NCBI GenBank assembly: GCA_927407015.1
Contig: CAKMJT010000057.1
Coordinates: forward strand, 1 to 64,000
Source of the DNA: an uncultured Proteiniphilum sp.
GTDB lineage: Bacteria; Bacteroidota; Bacteroidia; Bacteroidales; Dysgonomonadaceae
Direction: 5' to 3'
DNA: 64,000 nucleotides
Shown: piece after piece, positions 17,300-27,382 of the stretch
Layout: every line of letters starts with the position of its first letter
Position numbering within the stretch: the stretch's first letter is position 1
Position numbers and translations under genes: made by a program
The notes under the pieces: generated by a model
Database searches by the model: none
What the model saw: only the letters and a program-made list of their open reading frames with translations
Told to the model about the DNA's origin: nothing

Positions 17300-19273
17300 T
17301 TATTTGATGATCAAACGATCGGGTATGATTTCGATGGAATCGGCCGATGTAGCGGATGATGGCGGAATCGATTGATCGGCTTTCATCTCTTCATACACTT
17401 TGGTGATCTGTTTAAGAATACCGCTTGCATCTATACCGGTAATCTGCTGCAGTTCAGGGATGGAGCCGTGTGTGACAAATTCATCGGGGAAGCCTATCCT
17501 GTGTACCTGAATGTCGTGGAGGTTGTTATCGGACAAAAATTCGATAACGGCACTCCCCAGGCCGCCGGTGATAACCCCGTTTTCGACGGTAATGATCTGT
17601 TTGAATTTCCTGGCTATTTTCCTGAGGAGCTCTTCATCGATCGGCTTCAGGAAAACCATATCGTAATGTGCTACGCTGATTCCCATTTTTTCAGCCTCTG
17701 TAATGGCTTTCGCTGCGTTATTGCCGATAGCGCCCAGGGAGAGCAGAGCGATATCTTTCCCCTTTTTTAGCTTCCTTCCTTTGCCGATTGGGAGTATCTG
17801 TGGTTCGTTCTGCCATTCCTGAATCTCGCCCTGGCCGCGGGGATAACGGATGACGAACGGTCCTTCGTTACCGTAAACGGCGGTGTGCATCAGGTTGCGG
17901 AGCTCATGTTCGTTGTAGGGAGCTGCAATCACCAGGTGGGGAACCGGCCGCATGTAGGCCAGATCGAATACACCGTGATGCGTGGGGCCATCAGGGCCCA
18001 CCAGTCCTGCTCTGTCGAGACACATGATGACTTTCAGCTTCTGAAGAGCTACATCATGAATCACCTGGTCGTAGGCACGCTGCATGAAGGAGGAGTAAAT
18101 ATTGCAGAATGGGATCAGTCCCTCTTTGGCCATTCCCGCAGAGAAGGTGACTGCATGTGCTTCGGCAATGCCTACATCGAAGGCTCTGTCAGGGAACTCT
18201 TCCATCATATAGGTCATGGAACAGCCGGTAGGCATGGCGGGTGTGACACCTACAATCCTGTCGTTTTTCTTCGCCATCTCCACCAGGGTGTGTCCGAAAA
18301 CATCCTGATAAAGCTGTGGCTGATTTTTCTGGTTTTTGACAAACCGTTCTCCGGTCTCTTTGTTAAACAAGCCGGGCGCATGCCAGATGGTTGCTGCTTT
18401 TTCCGCAGGTTTATACCCTTTGCCTTTCACCGTTTTAATATGGAGCAGTTTCGGCCCTTGCATGTCTCGAATGTTTGTCAGTATACGGATGAGCCCCCGT
18501 AAGTCGTGGCCGTCCACCGGGCCGAAATAACGGATGTTAAATCCCTCAAAGAGGTTCTGTTCCTTGGTGATCAACGATTTCATGCTGTTGTTGAACCGCA
18601 GCACAATATTTTTATCTTTCTCCGAGATCAGGTTACGGCGCTTGAACCCCTGATAAACCGTGTTCCGAAACCGATTGTATTTGGATGAGGTGGTCAGTTT
18701 CACCAGATAGTCCTGTATACCCCCCACATTATTATCGATTGACATGTTATTGTCGTTCAGTATAATCAGCAGGTTATTGGGCTGTGAGCAGACATTGTTG
18801 AGCCCTTCATAGGCCAGCCCGCCAGTCATGGAGCCATCACCGATGATGGCCACCACATGACGGTCGACTTCTTTGTTAATTGTTGCTGCAACAGCCATGC
18901 CCAGTGCAGCAGAGATGGAGGTGGAGGCATGACCGGCTATAAATGTATCATATTCGCTCTCTTTGGGATTGGTGAATCCGGACAGTCCCCCAAGTTTACG
19001 GTTGGTCGAAAAGAGGTCGCGGCGGCCGGTAAGTATCTTGTGGCTGTAGGCCTGGTGCCCTACGTCCCACACAAGCCGGTCGTAAGGTGTCTGATACAGA
19101 TAATGAAGAGCCACTGTCAACTCCACTGTTCCCAGGCTCGAGCCAAAATGGCCGGGATTCAGTGAAAGTTGTTCGATGATGAATTCTCTCAGATCGTCAC
19201 AAACCGTTTCCAGTTGTTCGATGCTAAGCTTCTTCAGATCATCGGGGCTGTTTATCTCCTGCAAATATTTCAT
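17300..19273 (-). CDS. dxs: 1-deoxy-D-xylulose-5-phosphate synthase
   Basis: Thiamine-diphosphate enzyme that condenses pyruvate and glyceraldehyde-3-phosphate, the first step of the MEP isoprenoid pathway. Family stretches include [20 protein letters not shown], the ThDP/Mg site [16 protein letters not shown] with NDNNMSI, and [20 protein letters not shown]. The start [10 protein letters not shown] at 19273 is preferred over the longer open frame to 19366, since a TAnnTTTG box lies between them. The 657-residue length is slightly above usual because of a Ser/Ala-rich C-terminal tail of about 25 residues. It precedes trkA. Confidence 0.96.
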   Translation of the reverse strand: MKYLQEINSPDDLKKLSIEQLETVCDDLREFIIEQLSLNPGHFGSSLGTVELTVALHYLYQTPYDRLVWDVGHQAYSHKILTGRRDLFSTNRKLGGLSGFTNPKESEYDTFIAGHASTSISAALGMAVAATINKEVDRHVVAIIGDGSMTGGLAYEGLNNVCSQPNNLLIILNDNNMSIDNNVGGIQDYLVKLTTSSKYNRFRNTVYQGFKRRNLISEKDKNIVLRFNNSMKSLITKEQNLFEGFNIRYFGPVDGHDLRGLIRILTNIRDMQGPKLLHIKTVKGKGYKPAEKAATIWHAPGLFNKETGERFVKNQKNQPQLYQDVFGHTLVEMAKKNDRIVGVTPAMPTGCSMTYMMEEFPDRAFDVGIAEAHAVTFSAGMAKEGLIPFCNIYSSFMQRAYDQVIHDVALQKLKVIMCLDRAGLVGPDGPTHHGVFDLAYMRPVPHLVIAAPYNEHELRNLMHTAVYGNEGPFVIRYPRGQGEIQEWQNEPQILPIGKGRKLKKGKDIALLSLGAIGNNAAKAITEAEKMGISVAHYDMVFLKPIDEELLRKIARKFKQIITVENGVITGGLGSAVIEFLSDNNLHDIQVHRIGFPDEFVTHGSIPELQQITGIDASGILKQITKVYEEMKADQSIPPSSATSADSIEIIPDRLIIK

Positions 19274-19294
19274 ATGATTAAAACTATTTATTTT

Positions 19295-19302
19295 CAAAGG
19301 TA
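19295..19302 (-). promoter_or_regulatory. -7 promoter box of dxs-trkA
   Basis: TACCTTTG on the minus strand matches TAnnTTTG, 22 nt before the dxs ATG at 19273. It excludes the longer upstream starts for dxs. No -33 at standard spacing is evident. Confidence 0.5.
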
Positions 19303-19390
19303 TCATATGGAACTCGCAATTATCATGTGTCCGGGTGAGAACGGTTCTCATGCTCGTTTCATACAATTATATTATTCTCTAGGATCGTCT

Positions 19391-21592
19391 TTAATTGGCC
19401 ATGTCAGAGAAGAACTTAATTCGCACCAGTCGTATCTCCGTATCCGTGTAATCGGGGAGCTCCACCTGGGCTGTTTCCAGATCATCTGTTTCAGCCTCTT
19501 TAAAATAGGAGTATACATCCTGCAGCACATCCTGATCCATTACTTCATTGAGGAAATAATCGATGTTTATTTTCGTGCCGGAGTAGACAATGGCTTCCAC
19601 CTCCGACAACATTTCATTGAAATCGATTCCCTTGGATTCCGCCAGATCATCTAGTGCCACCTTGCGGTCGATAGCCTGAACAATGGATACTTTTAACTTC
19701 GACTTGTTGGCGACCGTTTTCACGCGAAGGTCTTCGGGACGCGTAATATCGTTTTCTTCGACATGTTTCCTGATCAGATCCACAAATTCCTTCCCGTATC
19801 TTTTTGCCTTTCCGGCACCAACACCGGGGATATTCTGCAACTCTTCAAGCGTGATGGGATAGGAGGTTGCCATCGCCTCGAGCGAGGAGGGCTGAAAAAT
19901 TACATAGGGGGGAACGTTCAGTTTTTTGGACAGTTTCTTTCTCAGGTCCTTCATCATGGAGAACAGGACAGGGTCTGCCGCACCGCCGCTCCCGCCGGAT
20001 GAAGCCAGCACATCTGAATCATCACTTTCCAGATCGGATATATCGTCCTCGTCCTCATCATCTTTTGTGATCTTAAATGAGACAGGATTTTTCAGGAAAT
20101 CTTTACCTTTTTTGGTGATTTTGAGAATACCGTAGTTTTCGATCTCCTTTTTCAGATAATTATCGAGCAGCGCCTGCCGGATGAGTGCCTCCCAGGTACT
20201 TGCCTCTTCGTCCGATCCTGATCCGAACTCTTCCATTTCGTTGTGTCCGTAGGTTTCAATATCGGATGATTCTTTTCCGATGAGGAAATCGACCAGGTAG
20301 TCGGTTTTTTGTTTTTCCTTAAGAGAAATAATCGCTTCTAGTACAGTAATGAGTAATTCTTTCGCTTCCACTTTTTTCTTGGGATTTAAACAATTATCAC
20401 AATGTTCACAATTGGGGTCGTTATAGTCTTCGCCAAAGTAGTGCAACAGCATCTTTCTCCGGCATACTGATGTCTCTGCGTAGGCTGCTGTTTCCAGCAG
20501 CAGTTGTTTGCCTATTTCCTGTTCCGAAACGGGCTTACCTTGCATGAAACGTTCCAGTTTCTGCAGGTCTTTGCGGGAATAGAATGCGATACATCTGCCT
20601 TCACCGCCGTCGCGGCCGGCACGGCCTGTCTCCTGGTAATACCCTTCCAGGCTTTTGGGTATATCGTAATGGATCACGTAACGCACATCGGGCTTATCGA
20701 TTCCCATTCCAAAGGCGATGGTTGCCACGATCACATCGGCCTGTTCCATCAGGAATGCATCCTGGTTGTTGCTGCGGCTGGCGGCATCCATACCGGCATG
20801 GTAGGGCAGTGCCTTTATATCGTTGGCCTGCAGGATCCCGGTAAAATCATCCACTTTCTTACGGCTTAAACAATAGACAATACCCGATTTTCTTCCCTGC
20901 GAGAGAATGAATCGGATGATCTCCCGGTCTATCTGTTCGTTCTTGTTCCTCACCTCATAATAGAGGTTGGGACGGTTAAAGGACGACTTGAAGACCGCAG
21001 CCTTGTTCATCCCGAGGTTTTTCTGAATATCGTGTTGCACCTTGGGTGTTGCCGTGGCCGTGAGGGCTATGATCGGCCGGGCGCATATCTCACCGATGAT
21101 GGGTCTGATTCTCCGGTATTCGGGACGGAAATCGTGTCCCCACTCGGAGATACAGTGTGCTTCGTCAACCGCGTAGAAGGATATTTGGATATTTCGCAGG
21201 AACTCAACGTTCTCCATTTTGGTGAGTGATTCCGGAGCCACATAAAGCATCTTTGTTTTCCCGGAAAGGACATCTTTCTTCACCTCTTCAATCTCCTGTT
21301 TATTAAGAGAGGAGTTCAGGAAATGGGCTATGCCGTCTTCTTCACCATAGCTGCGCATGGCGTCGACCTGATTCTTCATGAGTGCGATGAGAGGCGATAT
21401 GATGATGGCCGTGCCCTCCATCAACAGCGCGGGTAGCTGATAACACAGTGATTTTCCCCCTCCGGTAGGCATCAATACAAAGGTGTCATTCCCGGATAAG
21501 ATACTGTCTATAATGGCTTCCTGATTGCCTTTAAACGTATCGAACCCGAAATATTTCTTTAACCCCCTGTAAAGTATAACTTGTTTTTCCAT
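19391..21592 (-). CDS. recQ: ATP-dependent DNA helicase RecQ
   Basis: 3'-5' superfamily 2 helicase for recombination and fork repair. Order: helicase core with Walker A MPTGGGKSLCYQLPA (about residues 40-55), DEAH box in YAVDEAHCISEWGHDFRPEY, and motif VI GYYQETGRAGRDG. Then comes an RQC region with zinc cysteines (C-x-x-K..., NCEHCDNC), and an HRDC domain with LEELQNIPGVGAGKAKRYG. At 733 residues it is longer than the roughly 610 of E. coli, with an acidic linker (DDEDEDDISDLESDDSD) and a C-terminal extension, as in other Bacteroidetes. ATG 21592 is preferred to GTG 21604. It is preceded by its own promoter. Confidence 0.96.
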   Translation of the reverse strand: MEKQVILYRGLKKYFGFDTFKGNQEAIIDSILSGNDTFVLMPTGGGKSLCYQLPALLMEGTAIIISPLIALMKNQVDAMRSYGEEDGIAHFLNSSLNKQEIEEVKKDVLSGKTKMLYVAPESLTKMENVEFLRNIQISFYAVDEAHCISEWGHDFRPEYRRIRPIIGEICARPIIALTATATPKVQHDIQKNLGMNKAAVFKSSFNRPNLYYEVRNKNEQIDREIIRFILSQGRKSGIVYCLSRKKVDDFTGILQANDIKALPYHAGMDAASRSNNQDAFLMEQADVIVATIAFGMGIDKPDVRYVIHYDIPKSLEGYYQETGRAGRDGGEGRCIAFYSRKDLQKLERFMQGKPVSEQEIGKQLLLETAAYAETSVCRRKMLLHYFGEDYNDPNCEHCDNCLNPKKKVEAKELLITVLEAIISLKEKQKTDYLVDFLIGKESSDIETYGHNEMEEFGSGSDEEASTWEALIRQALLDNYLKKEIENYGILKITKKGKDFLKNPVSFKITKDDEDEDDISDLESDDSDVLASSGGSGGAADPVLFSMMKDLRKKLSKKLNVPPYVIFQPSSLEAMATSYPITLEELQNIPGVGAGKAKRYGKEFVDLIRKHVEENDITRPEDLRVKTVANKSKLKVSIVQAIDRKVALDDLAESKGIDFNEMLSEVEAIVYSGTKINIDYFLNEVMDQDVLQDVYSYFKEAETDDLETAQVELPDYTDTEIRLVRIKFFSDMAN

Positions 21593-21639
21593 TGAGAGAA
21601 TCACCCTGCGATAAAAACGTTGTCACCGAAAGGCTGACA

Positions 21640-21670
21640 CAAAATTAAAAAAGTATTTCATATTTCCAAT
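21640..21670 (-). promoter_or_regulatory. recQ promoter
   Basis: On the minus strand, ATTG (21667-21670) is followed after 19 nt by TAATTTTG (21640-21647). This matches TTTG-N19-TAnnTTTG with one mismatch in the -33 box. The start codon is about 48 nt downstream. Confidence 0.6.
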
Positions 21671-21729
21671 AACAATATAACAATACGAGATAAATCTGTT
21701 TATCCGACTTTGTTGATTCACCGAAAACA

Positions 21730-21746
21730 CCTTCGATGCCCGAAGG
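21730..21746 (-). terminator. Possible terminator downstream of clpX
   Basis: CCTTCG/CGAAGG stem with a 5-nt loop in the 388-nt gap between recQ and clpX; on the minus strand it is followed by TGTTTTC. A second hairpin, TTTTTTCG/CGAAAAAA (21879-21898), lies closer to clpX. Apart from these and the recQ promoter I see nothing in this gap. The short open frame at 21830-22030 has no credible coding character. Confidence 0.3.
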
Positions 21747-21980
21747 AGCATCTGTTAACTCTGATTATTTGTTTTCACCTGAGCGATACAGGGTAAATAC
21801 ACTTCTAAGTTAATTGATAAAAACAAAATTTGCGCAAAGAACCTGTTAAATGTGTATATTTTCCTGTTTTCCACGCTATTTTTTCGGCCACGAAAAAAAC
21901 GCAAGACGAGCATGCGTTTTCAACATTCTGCCGTATGATGACTGCCGGCGGGTGGATAATTAACCAGGAAGAGATGTCAT

Positions 21981-23222
21981 TCAGGCTACTCTCAACTGAT
22001 GGAGATCTGAATTCTCCAGTTGATGGGTAGCGTATTTTCGGGTTACGAGCAGTTTTTTCTTCTCTTCAGAGGGCAGGGTAAACATGGCGTCAATCATGAT
22101 GGCTTCCACGATGGAACGCAGTCCGCGGGCCCCCAGTTTGAATTCAATGGCTTTATCCACGATATATTCATATGCATCCTGTTCGAATGAGAGTGCTACA
22201 CCATCCATCTCAAACAGTTTCTGATATTGTCTGATGATGGAGTTCTTCGGTTCAACCAGGATACGCAGTAAGGCATCCCTGTCGAGCGGTTCCAGGTAGG
22301 TAAGGATGGGAAGCCGGCCGATGATCTCCGGTATCAGGCCAAACGATTTCAGATCGAGTGGCGTGATGTACTTCATCAGGTTGTCTCTGTCGATATTCAT
22401 CTTTTCGTTGCTGGCTGCATATCCTACCACACGGGTATTGAGGCGCTGCGCAATTTTTTTCTCGATACCGTCAAAAGCACCCCCGCAAATAAACAATATG
22501 TTCTTGGTGTTCACCGCAATCATACGTTGTTCGGGATGTTTACGTCCTCCCTGCGGCGGCACGTTCACCACGGAGCCTTCGAGCAGCTTCAGCAATCCCT
22601 GCTGCACACCTTCACCACTCACGTCGCGGGTGATGGAGGGATTGTCGCTCTTTCGGGCGATTTTATCAATCTCATCGATGAATACGATACCCCTCTCTGC
22701 CGCATTCACATCGTAATCGGCTACCTGAAGCAACCGGGTGAGAATACTTTCAATATCCTCTCCCACATAACCTGCTTCGGTGAGCACTGTCGCATCCACA
22801 ATCGTAAATGGGACGTGCAACATCTTTGCAATGGTTCTTGCCAACAGTGTTTTGCCCGTTCCGGTAGCACCGACCATGATGATATTCGATTTCTCAATCT
22901 CTACCTCATCTTTCACATTCTTCTGCAAAATACGTTTGTAGTGATTGTAAACTGATACCGACAGGAAACGTTTTGCATTGTCCTGCTTGATGACGTACTG
23001 GTCCAGAAACTCCTTGATCTGAGCCGGCTTTGGGAGTGAAGAAAGGGAGATGCCAATATCTGTCTTCTCGGAACCTTTGAATGAGTCATTGACGATTTCG
23101 TGCGCCTGCTCTGCACACATATCACAGATATAACCCGTCATACCTGAAATAAGCAGATTGACCTCCTGTTCGCTTCTTCCGCAAAAACTGCAATGATTGC
23201 TGCTGTTCGCTTTTTTTGCCAT
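21981..23222 (-). CDS. clpX: ATP-dependent Clp protease ATPase subunit ClpX
   Basis: AAA+ unfoldase that feeds substrates to ClpP. The 413 residues begin with the zinc-binding domain (CSFCGRSE, then [11 protein letters not shown]; four Cys). The AAA domain follows, with Walker A GATGTGKT (about residue 117) and Walker [10 protein letters not shown]. Then come the ClpP-contact loop region ([13 protein letters not shown] in place of the common IGF tripeptide area) and the small domain [13 protein letters not shown]. It lies 69 nt after clpP, itself after tig, forming the conserved tig-clpP-clpX order. Confidence 0.97.
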   Translation of the reverse strand: MAKKANSSNHCSFCGRSEQEVNLLISGMTGYICDMCAEQAHEIVNDSFKGSEKTDIGISLSSLPKPAQIKEFLDQYVIKQDNAKRFLSVSVYNHYKRILQKNVKDEVEIEKSNIIMVGATGTGKTLLARTIAKMLHVPFTIVDATVLTEAGYVGEDIESILTRLLQVADYDVNAAERGIVFIDEIDKIARKSDNPSITRDVSGEGVQQGLLKLLEGSVVNVPPQGGRKHPEQRMIAVNTKNILFICGGAFDGIEKKIAQRLNTRVVGYAASNEKMNIDRDNLMKYITPLDLKSFGLIPEIIGRLPILTYLEPLDRDALLRILVEPKNSIIRQYQKLFEMDGVALSFEQDAYEYIVDKAIEFKLGARGLRSIVEAIMIDAMFTLPSEEKKKLLVTRKYATHQLENSDLHQLRVA

Positions 23223-23291
23223 ATCTACTGGTTGTTATACAGAGTAATTTTGTTCAGATTTCCATCCCTTCCCCAGTCCGTTACCGGAGGA

Positions 23292-23966
23292 TTACTTTTT
23301 GATCAGGACATCGTCAACCATGCCATATTCTTTTGCCTCAGCGGCAGTCATCCAGAAATCGCGGTCGGAATCGCGGGCTACTTCCTCGATGGGCTTTCCG
23401 GAGTGTTTGGAAATGATGGAATAGAGCTCCTGTTTTATTTTCTCTATTTCACGATATGTGATCTCAATATCGGAAGCTTGTCCCTGCACCCCTCCCAGCG
23501 GCTGATGAATCATCACACGGGAGTGGGTGAGTGCAAAACGTTTCTTTTCATTGCCGGCCACCAGCAGTACAGCTGCCATGGATGCGGCAATACCGGTACA
23601 GATGGTAGATACACTGCTCGAGATGAACTGCATGGTGTCATAGATACCGTAACCGGCATATACTGATCCTCCTGGAGAGTTGATATAGATGGAAATATCT
23701 TTTCCCGGATCAGAGGAATCCAGATAGAGCAGCTGTGCCTGAATCACGTTGGCGGTATAATCGTCGATACCGGTTCCCAGGAAGATAATGCGATCCATCA
23801 TCAGGCGGGAGAAAACATCCATCTGAGCTACGTTGAGCTGGCGTTCCTCGATAATCGTGGGGGAGATGTATCCGCCGCCCTGACTGGTTATATTCATATA
23901 ACTGTCTAATCTGGAGCCACTCATACCCAGATGTTTTACCGCGTATTTTCTAAAATCGTTGTCCAT
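23292..23966 (-). CDS. clpP: ATP-dependent Clp protease proteolytic subunit
   Basis: Serine peptidase that forms the tetradecameric degradation chamber. The catalytic triad is visible: Ser in GIAASMAAVLL, His in HSRVMIHQPLGG, Asp in DSDRDFWM. The ISIYINSPGGSVYAG oxyanion-hole strand is conserved. The frame is open further upstream, but MDNDFRKYAVKHLG (ATG at 23966) is the N-terminus typical of Bacteroidales ClpP; ATG 23984 is a possible alternative six codons earlier. The product is about 224 residues. It is encoded between tig and clpX, its unfoldase. Confidence 0.95.
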   Translation of the reverse strand: MDNDFRKYAVKHLGMSGSRLDSYMNITSQGGGYISPTIIEERQLNVAQMDVFSRLMMDRIIFLGTGIDDYTANVIQAQLLYLDSSDPGKDISIYINSPGGSVYAGYGIYDTMQFISSSVSTICTGIAASMAAVLLVAGNEKKRFALTHSRVMIHQPLGGVQGQASDIEITYREIEKIKQELYSIISKHSGKPIEEVARDSDRDFWMTAAEAKEYGMVDDVLIKK

Positions 23967-24137
23967 AATTTTTTTTTCATTCATTGAACCTGGTTTGTTA
24001 AAACCTATCGTTGCAAATAGAGTGCCATAATATAAAGGAACAAAGGATTCTTTCACCTGTTTGCTGAACAAAAATAGTACAAATAAGTGAATTGTGTCAT
24101 GAAAACCTGAAAAACTCTGCTCATTCAACCAAAGAAA

Positions 24138-25577
24138 TTATTCTCCGGCAGTGCCTGATTCATCCGCAACGGCATCATCTGCCGTGTCATCCTGATGTTG
24201 CTCTCCATGCTGATGTGAATGCTTGTGCATCAGATCGTTAAAATCTTTCGATGAGATCTCTTTTTCCAATACGGTCACATTCTCTTTCAGCCATTGGATG
24301 ATCTTATCTTCAGTCGCTCTTTCCACCAGATTTTGTACACTCTCCTCCTTTTCGAGCAGGCTCTTGGTGTAGTTCTGCAACACGTCTGCCGGGAGATTGG
24401 TCATCCCGTACTGGGCAAACTGTGCTTTTGCCACTTCGGCAGCCAGTGCCTCAATATCCTGATACTCTACTTTGAGCTCATTCTCTTCCGTGATCTTTTG
24501 TTTGGCGATGTGGAACTTAAGGTCCTCCAATATCTTAGGATAATCCTCTTCAACCTGTCCGGCCGTTCTCTCCTCACTCGATTCCAGCAGCCAGCGTTTC
24601 AGAAACGCGTCGGGGAATTGCACCTCTTTCATCTTTTCTACGATGATATCGCGTGCCTCGTGTATAAAAAGGTGGTCGGTGTCAGGTTTGAACTGATTAC
24701 TCAGCTCAGCCTCCACCTTATTCCTGAATTCCTCTTCGGTTGATACAACGCCTTCGCCGAGTACACGGTCGAACAGCTCCTGATTCAACGTTGCTTCCTG
24801 GTAACGGGTTACCTCCCTGATGTCGAAACGAAAATCACTGTTGATATCTGCCACCTTATCTTTCGTGGTCTGCAGCAAGGATGCCACTTCGGCTTCATTG
24901 TTGTCGTAGGCCGTTTTCGGATTGAAAACCACGCTTTCTCCCACTTTGGCACCGATAAAACGGTTCCTGACTGTTTCATCTTTCAGGTAGGAGGGCATCA
25001 GGATCGCGTTTTCGATCACCTGGCCGTTTTCAACAACTTCACCCTCTCTCACTTCCGTGAGTGTTCCCTTGATCAAATCGGTATCTTTTGCTGCTTCTTC
25101 TACTGAGACATAGGTGCCGTAATTCTGTTTGTAGGCATCCATCTGTTTGTCGAGAAGGTCAGCTTCCAGTTTCACCCTATAGCTGGTCAGTTCGGTATTT
25201 TTGTCCAACACCAGGTCGAATGCGGGTGTGAGTGCCACATCGAAATAGAATTTCAGGATCTCATCCTTTTCCAGATCGACCCGTTTTTCTTCACTGTCAT
25301 CGGAGATGGGTTCACCGAGAATCTTCAGGTTGTTCTCCCGTATAAAATGAGTCAGTTCATCCGTTACAATCTTATTGACCTCGTCAACCAGCACGGCTTT
25401 ACCGTACATCTTCTGGATGACGCTTTTGGGTACTTTACCCTGACGGAAACCTGGTATATTCGCTTTCTGGCGAAATTGATTCAGTGACTTATCTACTTTT
25501 TCCTGATAGTCGGTTTTTTCCAGTTCAATGACGATAGTACCGTTGACATCGTTTGTTTTATTCAGTGTTGACTTCAT
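24138..25577 (-). CDS. tig: Trigger factor
   Basis: Ribosome-associated chaperone for nascent chains. The N-terminal ribosome-binding domain is clear, with NIPGFRQGKVPKSVIQKMYG carrying the GFR-type signature near residues 41-60. A PPIase-like middle region and a long helical C-terminal arm domain (about 260-440) follow. The 479 residues end in a tail rich in His, Gln and Asp (HKHSHQHGEQHQDD...), beyond the usual C-terminus, which could bind metal ions. It is first gene of tig-clpP-clpX and has a textbook promoter at 25651-25681. Confidence 0.94.
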   Translation of the reverse strand: MKSTLNKTNDVNGTIVIELEKTDYQEKVDKSLNQFRQKANIPGFRQGKVPKSVIQKMYGKAVLVDEVNKIVTDELTHFIRENNLKILGEPISDDSEEKRVDLEKDEILKFYFDVALTPAFDLVLDKNTELTSYRVKLEADLLDKQMDAYKQNYGTYVSVEEAAKDTDLIKGTLTEVREGEVVENGQVIENAILMPSYLKDETVRNRFIGAKVGESVVFNPKTAYDNNEAEVASLLQTTKDKVADINSDFRFDIREVTRYQEATLNQELFDRVLGEGVVSTEEEFRNKVEAELSNQFKPDTDHLFIHEARDIIVEKMKEVQFPDAFLKRWLLESSEERTAGQVEEDYPKILEDLKFHIAKQKITEENELKVEYQDIEALAAEVAKAQFAQYGMTNLPADVLQNYTKSLLEKEESVQNLVERATEDKIIQWLKENVTVLEKEISSKDFNDLMHKHSHQHGEQHQDDTADDAVADESGTAGE

Positions 25578-25650
25578 TAGAATGAATGATTTGTTTTTGT
25601 TGAAAGTGGGTATATTCCAACCGATTGAAACATTTTTTAAAATAAGAGTG

Positions 25651-25681
25651 CAAAATTAGTGTTATTCTTCCAATATGCAAA
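25651..25681 (-). promoter_or_regulatory. tig-clpP-clpX promoter
   Basis: On the minus strand, TTTG (25678-25681) is followed after exactly 19 nt by TAATTTTG (25651-25658). This is a complete match to the Bacteroidetes consensus TTTG-N19-TAnnTTTG and the best promoter in the window. Confidence 0.8.
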
Positions 25682-25745
25682 AAAATATTTCATTTGTCCC
25701 GGTCAATCCTGCTCACTTCCGGCAGGTGATTTGCAAATATTCTGC

Positions 25746-25753
25746 TATCTTTG
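25746..25753 (+). promoter_or_regulatory. -7 promoter box of the CPBP protease gene
   Basis: TATCTTTG, consensus. Transcription should start about 7 nt later, which leaves ATG 25772, not 25751, as the first usable start codon. Confidence 0.55.
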
Positions 25754-25771
25754 CAGTCCAAAATAGAAGAA

Positions 25772-26656
25772 ATGCGACGAATTCTGACATCAGCCACTCC
25801 GGGAACCAAAATTGCCTTCCTGTTTCTGTTTTTGCTGACAGGAGTCATCACAGCCGGTGCATTGAGTCATTTTATCCTGATGGTACCCGGTCCGGATAAC
25901 GGAGACGAACTGTATTCCATCTACGTGATATCAGCCTTGCAATCGCTTTTCTCGATTGCAATGCCTGCATTTTTAGTGACCGCCATGACTCATTCCAGGC
26001 CGATGCACTACCTGAAGATTGAAAAAAGCGAAAAGATGACACAGAAAGTGATCTTCGCCCTGTTGTTGTTTGTCTTCTCCTATCTGTGTGCTTCCTTTCT
26101 GTCGCAATGGAACAGCGGTATGGTCCTCCCGAAGTCGATGAGTGGGTTAGAGCAAATGATGCGATCAATGGAAGATGCGGCGATGGAAACCACCGACCTG
26201 TTGATGTCTGTGGACACCATCGGGGGGTTGTTGTTGAATCTGCTGATCGTAGCAGGATTTGCGGCTTTCTCGGAAGAGTTGTTCTTTCGCGGGGCACTGC
26301 AGCAGTTCCTGCAGGAGAGGTTTCAAAGCGGGCATGCTGCCGTGTGGCTGACGGCGCTGATCTTTAGTCTGGTGCACTTTCAGTTCTATGGCTTTCTCCC
26401 CAGGCTTTTTCTGGGTGCGTTGCTCGGCTATCTCTTTCTGTATACGCAGAACCTGTGGATACCCGTTATTTTTCATTTCATCAACAATGCAACAGTCATC
26501 GTACTTCACTTTTTCTGGGGGGATGCTGAGTGGTTCATAAAAATGGAAGAGATACCGATTACTCCCTCATTCACGCTGGGAGCCATCGTCAGCGCAATGC
26601 TCACCTTTCTGCTGTTTTGGATGTATGGCCAAAGAAACACGAAAACAATGCAATAG
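25772..26656 (+). CDS. CPBP-family intramembrane glutamic endopeptidase
   Basis: A 294-residue membrane protease of the CPBP (CAAX/Abi, Rce1-like) family. The three signatures are present in the C-terminal half: EELFFRGALQQFL (EExxxR), HFQFYGFLPRLFLGALLGY (FxxxH-type second motif) and HFINNATVIVL (HxxxN). About eight hydrophobic segments are seen. Family members process prenylated proteins or act in bacteriocin self-immunity and signalling; the target here is unknown. The start follows from the promoter position. A DUF3109 gene begins 22 nt after its stop. Confidence 0.9.
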   Translation: MRRILTSATPGTKIAFLFLFLLTGVITAGALSHFILMVPGPDNGDELYSIYVISALQSLFSIAMPAFLVTAMTHSRPMHYLKIEKSEKMTQKVIFALLLFVFSYLCASFLSQWNSGMVLPKSMSGLEQMMRSMEDAAMETTDLLMSVDTIGGLLLNLLIVAGFAAFSEELFFRGALQQFLQERFQSGHAAVWLTALIFSLVHFQFYGFLPRLFLGALLGYLFLYTQNLWIPVIFHFINNATVIVLHFFWGDAEWFIKMEEIPITPSFTLGAIVSAMLTFLLFWMYGQRNTKTMQ

Positions 26657-26678
26657 AAAGCAAAAACGATCGCATAAA

Positions 26679-27248
26679 ATGATACAGATACAGCAAACAT
26701 TACTGTCAGATGATATTTTTGAGGAACGATTTATCTGTGACCTCTGTAAGTGTAAGGGCCAGTGTTGTGTTGATGGTGAATCGGGTGCACCACTGACGCC
26801 GGAAGAGTATGAACAGATCAAAGAGATCCTGCCCTTCATCCGGAACGATCTGTCACCCGGTGCAAACGCGCTGATTGAAGCACAGGGTATAGCCTATACC
26901 GATAACGACGGAGAGCTGGTTACTTCCATCATCAACGGTGAAGAGTGCGTCTTCACCTGGTTCGATGCCGACGGTGTGTGTAAATGTGTGATTGATACCG
27001 CTTTCAGGGAAGGACGAATCAACGTGCAGAAGCCGGTATCCTGCCATCTTTACCCCATCAGGCTGACAGAATATGCCGATTTTACAGCGGTCAACTATCA
27101 TCGCTGGTCGGTATGTGAACCTGCCGTGAAACTGGGCAGAAAAGAAGGTCTGCCGCTCTATCGTTTTCTGAGGGAGCCTTTGATTCGGAAATTCGGGAAA
27201 GTGTGGTATGACGAAGTGTGTAAAGCCGCTGCATTACTGAAGAAATAG
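26679..27248 (+). CDS. DUF3109 family protein
   Basis: A 189-residue protein of a family of unknown function common in Bacteroidetes. It is rich in conserved cysteines: CDLCKCKGQCC near the N-terminus, VCKCVIDTAF in the middle, SCHLYPIR and WSVCEPA later. This spacing recalls YkgJ-type Fe-S or zinc cluster proteins, so a metal cluster is likely (inference). ATG 26679 is chosen because it yields the usual short N-terminus before the first Cys cluster; an open frame extends to 26625, overlapping the protease gene. It is probably co-transcribed with the CPBP gene. Confidence 0.85.
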   Translation: MIQIQQTLLSDDIFEERFICDLCKCKGQCCVDGESGAPLTPEEYEQIKEILPFIRNDLSPGANALIEAQGIAYTDNDGELVTSIINGEECVFTWFDADGVCKCVIDTAFREGRINVQKPVSCHLYPIRLTEYADFTAVNYHRWSVCEPAVKLGRKEGLPLYRFLREPLIRKFGKVWYDEVCKAAALLKK

Positions 27249-27321
27249 TGAAGACAGGAAAAAGGCAGCCCCCGGGTTGTTCTGATTCTATGGTGACGAT
27301 TTCATTTTTTAAGCGAATAAC

Positions 27322-27353
27322 TTTCGCTATCTGAAATCTTTGTTTTATTTTTG
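27322..27353 (+). promoter_or_regulatory. tetR promoter
   Basis: TTTC (27322-27325), 20 nt spacer, TATTTTTG (27346-27353): consensus -7 and a one-mismatch -33. Confidence 0.6.
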
Positions 27354-27376
27354 CACACATATATATATAATGTGCA
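27352..27376. promoter_or_regulatory. Candidate TetR operator
   Basis: TGCACA (27352-27357) and TGTGCA (27371-27376) form a perfect inverted repeat around a 13-nt AT core containing five TA steps. It overlaps the end of the -7 box and the expected transcription start, and ends 7 nt before the tetR start codon. That is the classical place for autorepression. Confidence 0.6.
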
Positions 27377-27382
27377 GATAAA

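Noticed and set aside
21830-22030. 66-codon frame in the recQ-clpX gap
   Set aside because: No promoter or start signal, overlaps the clpX 3' end, and composition is not protein-like.
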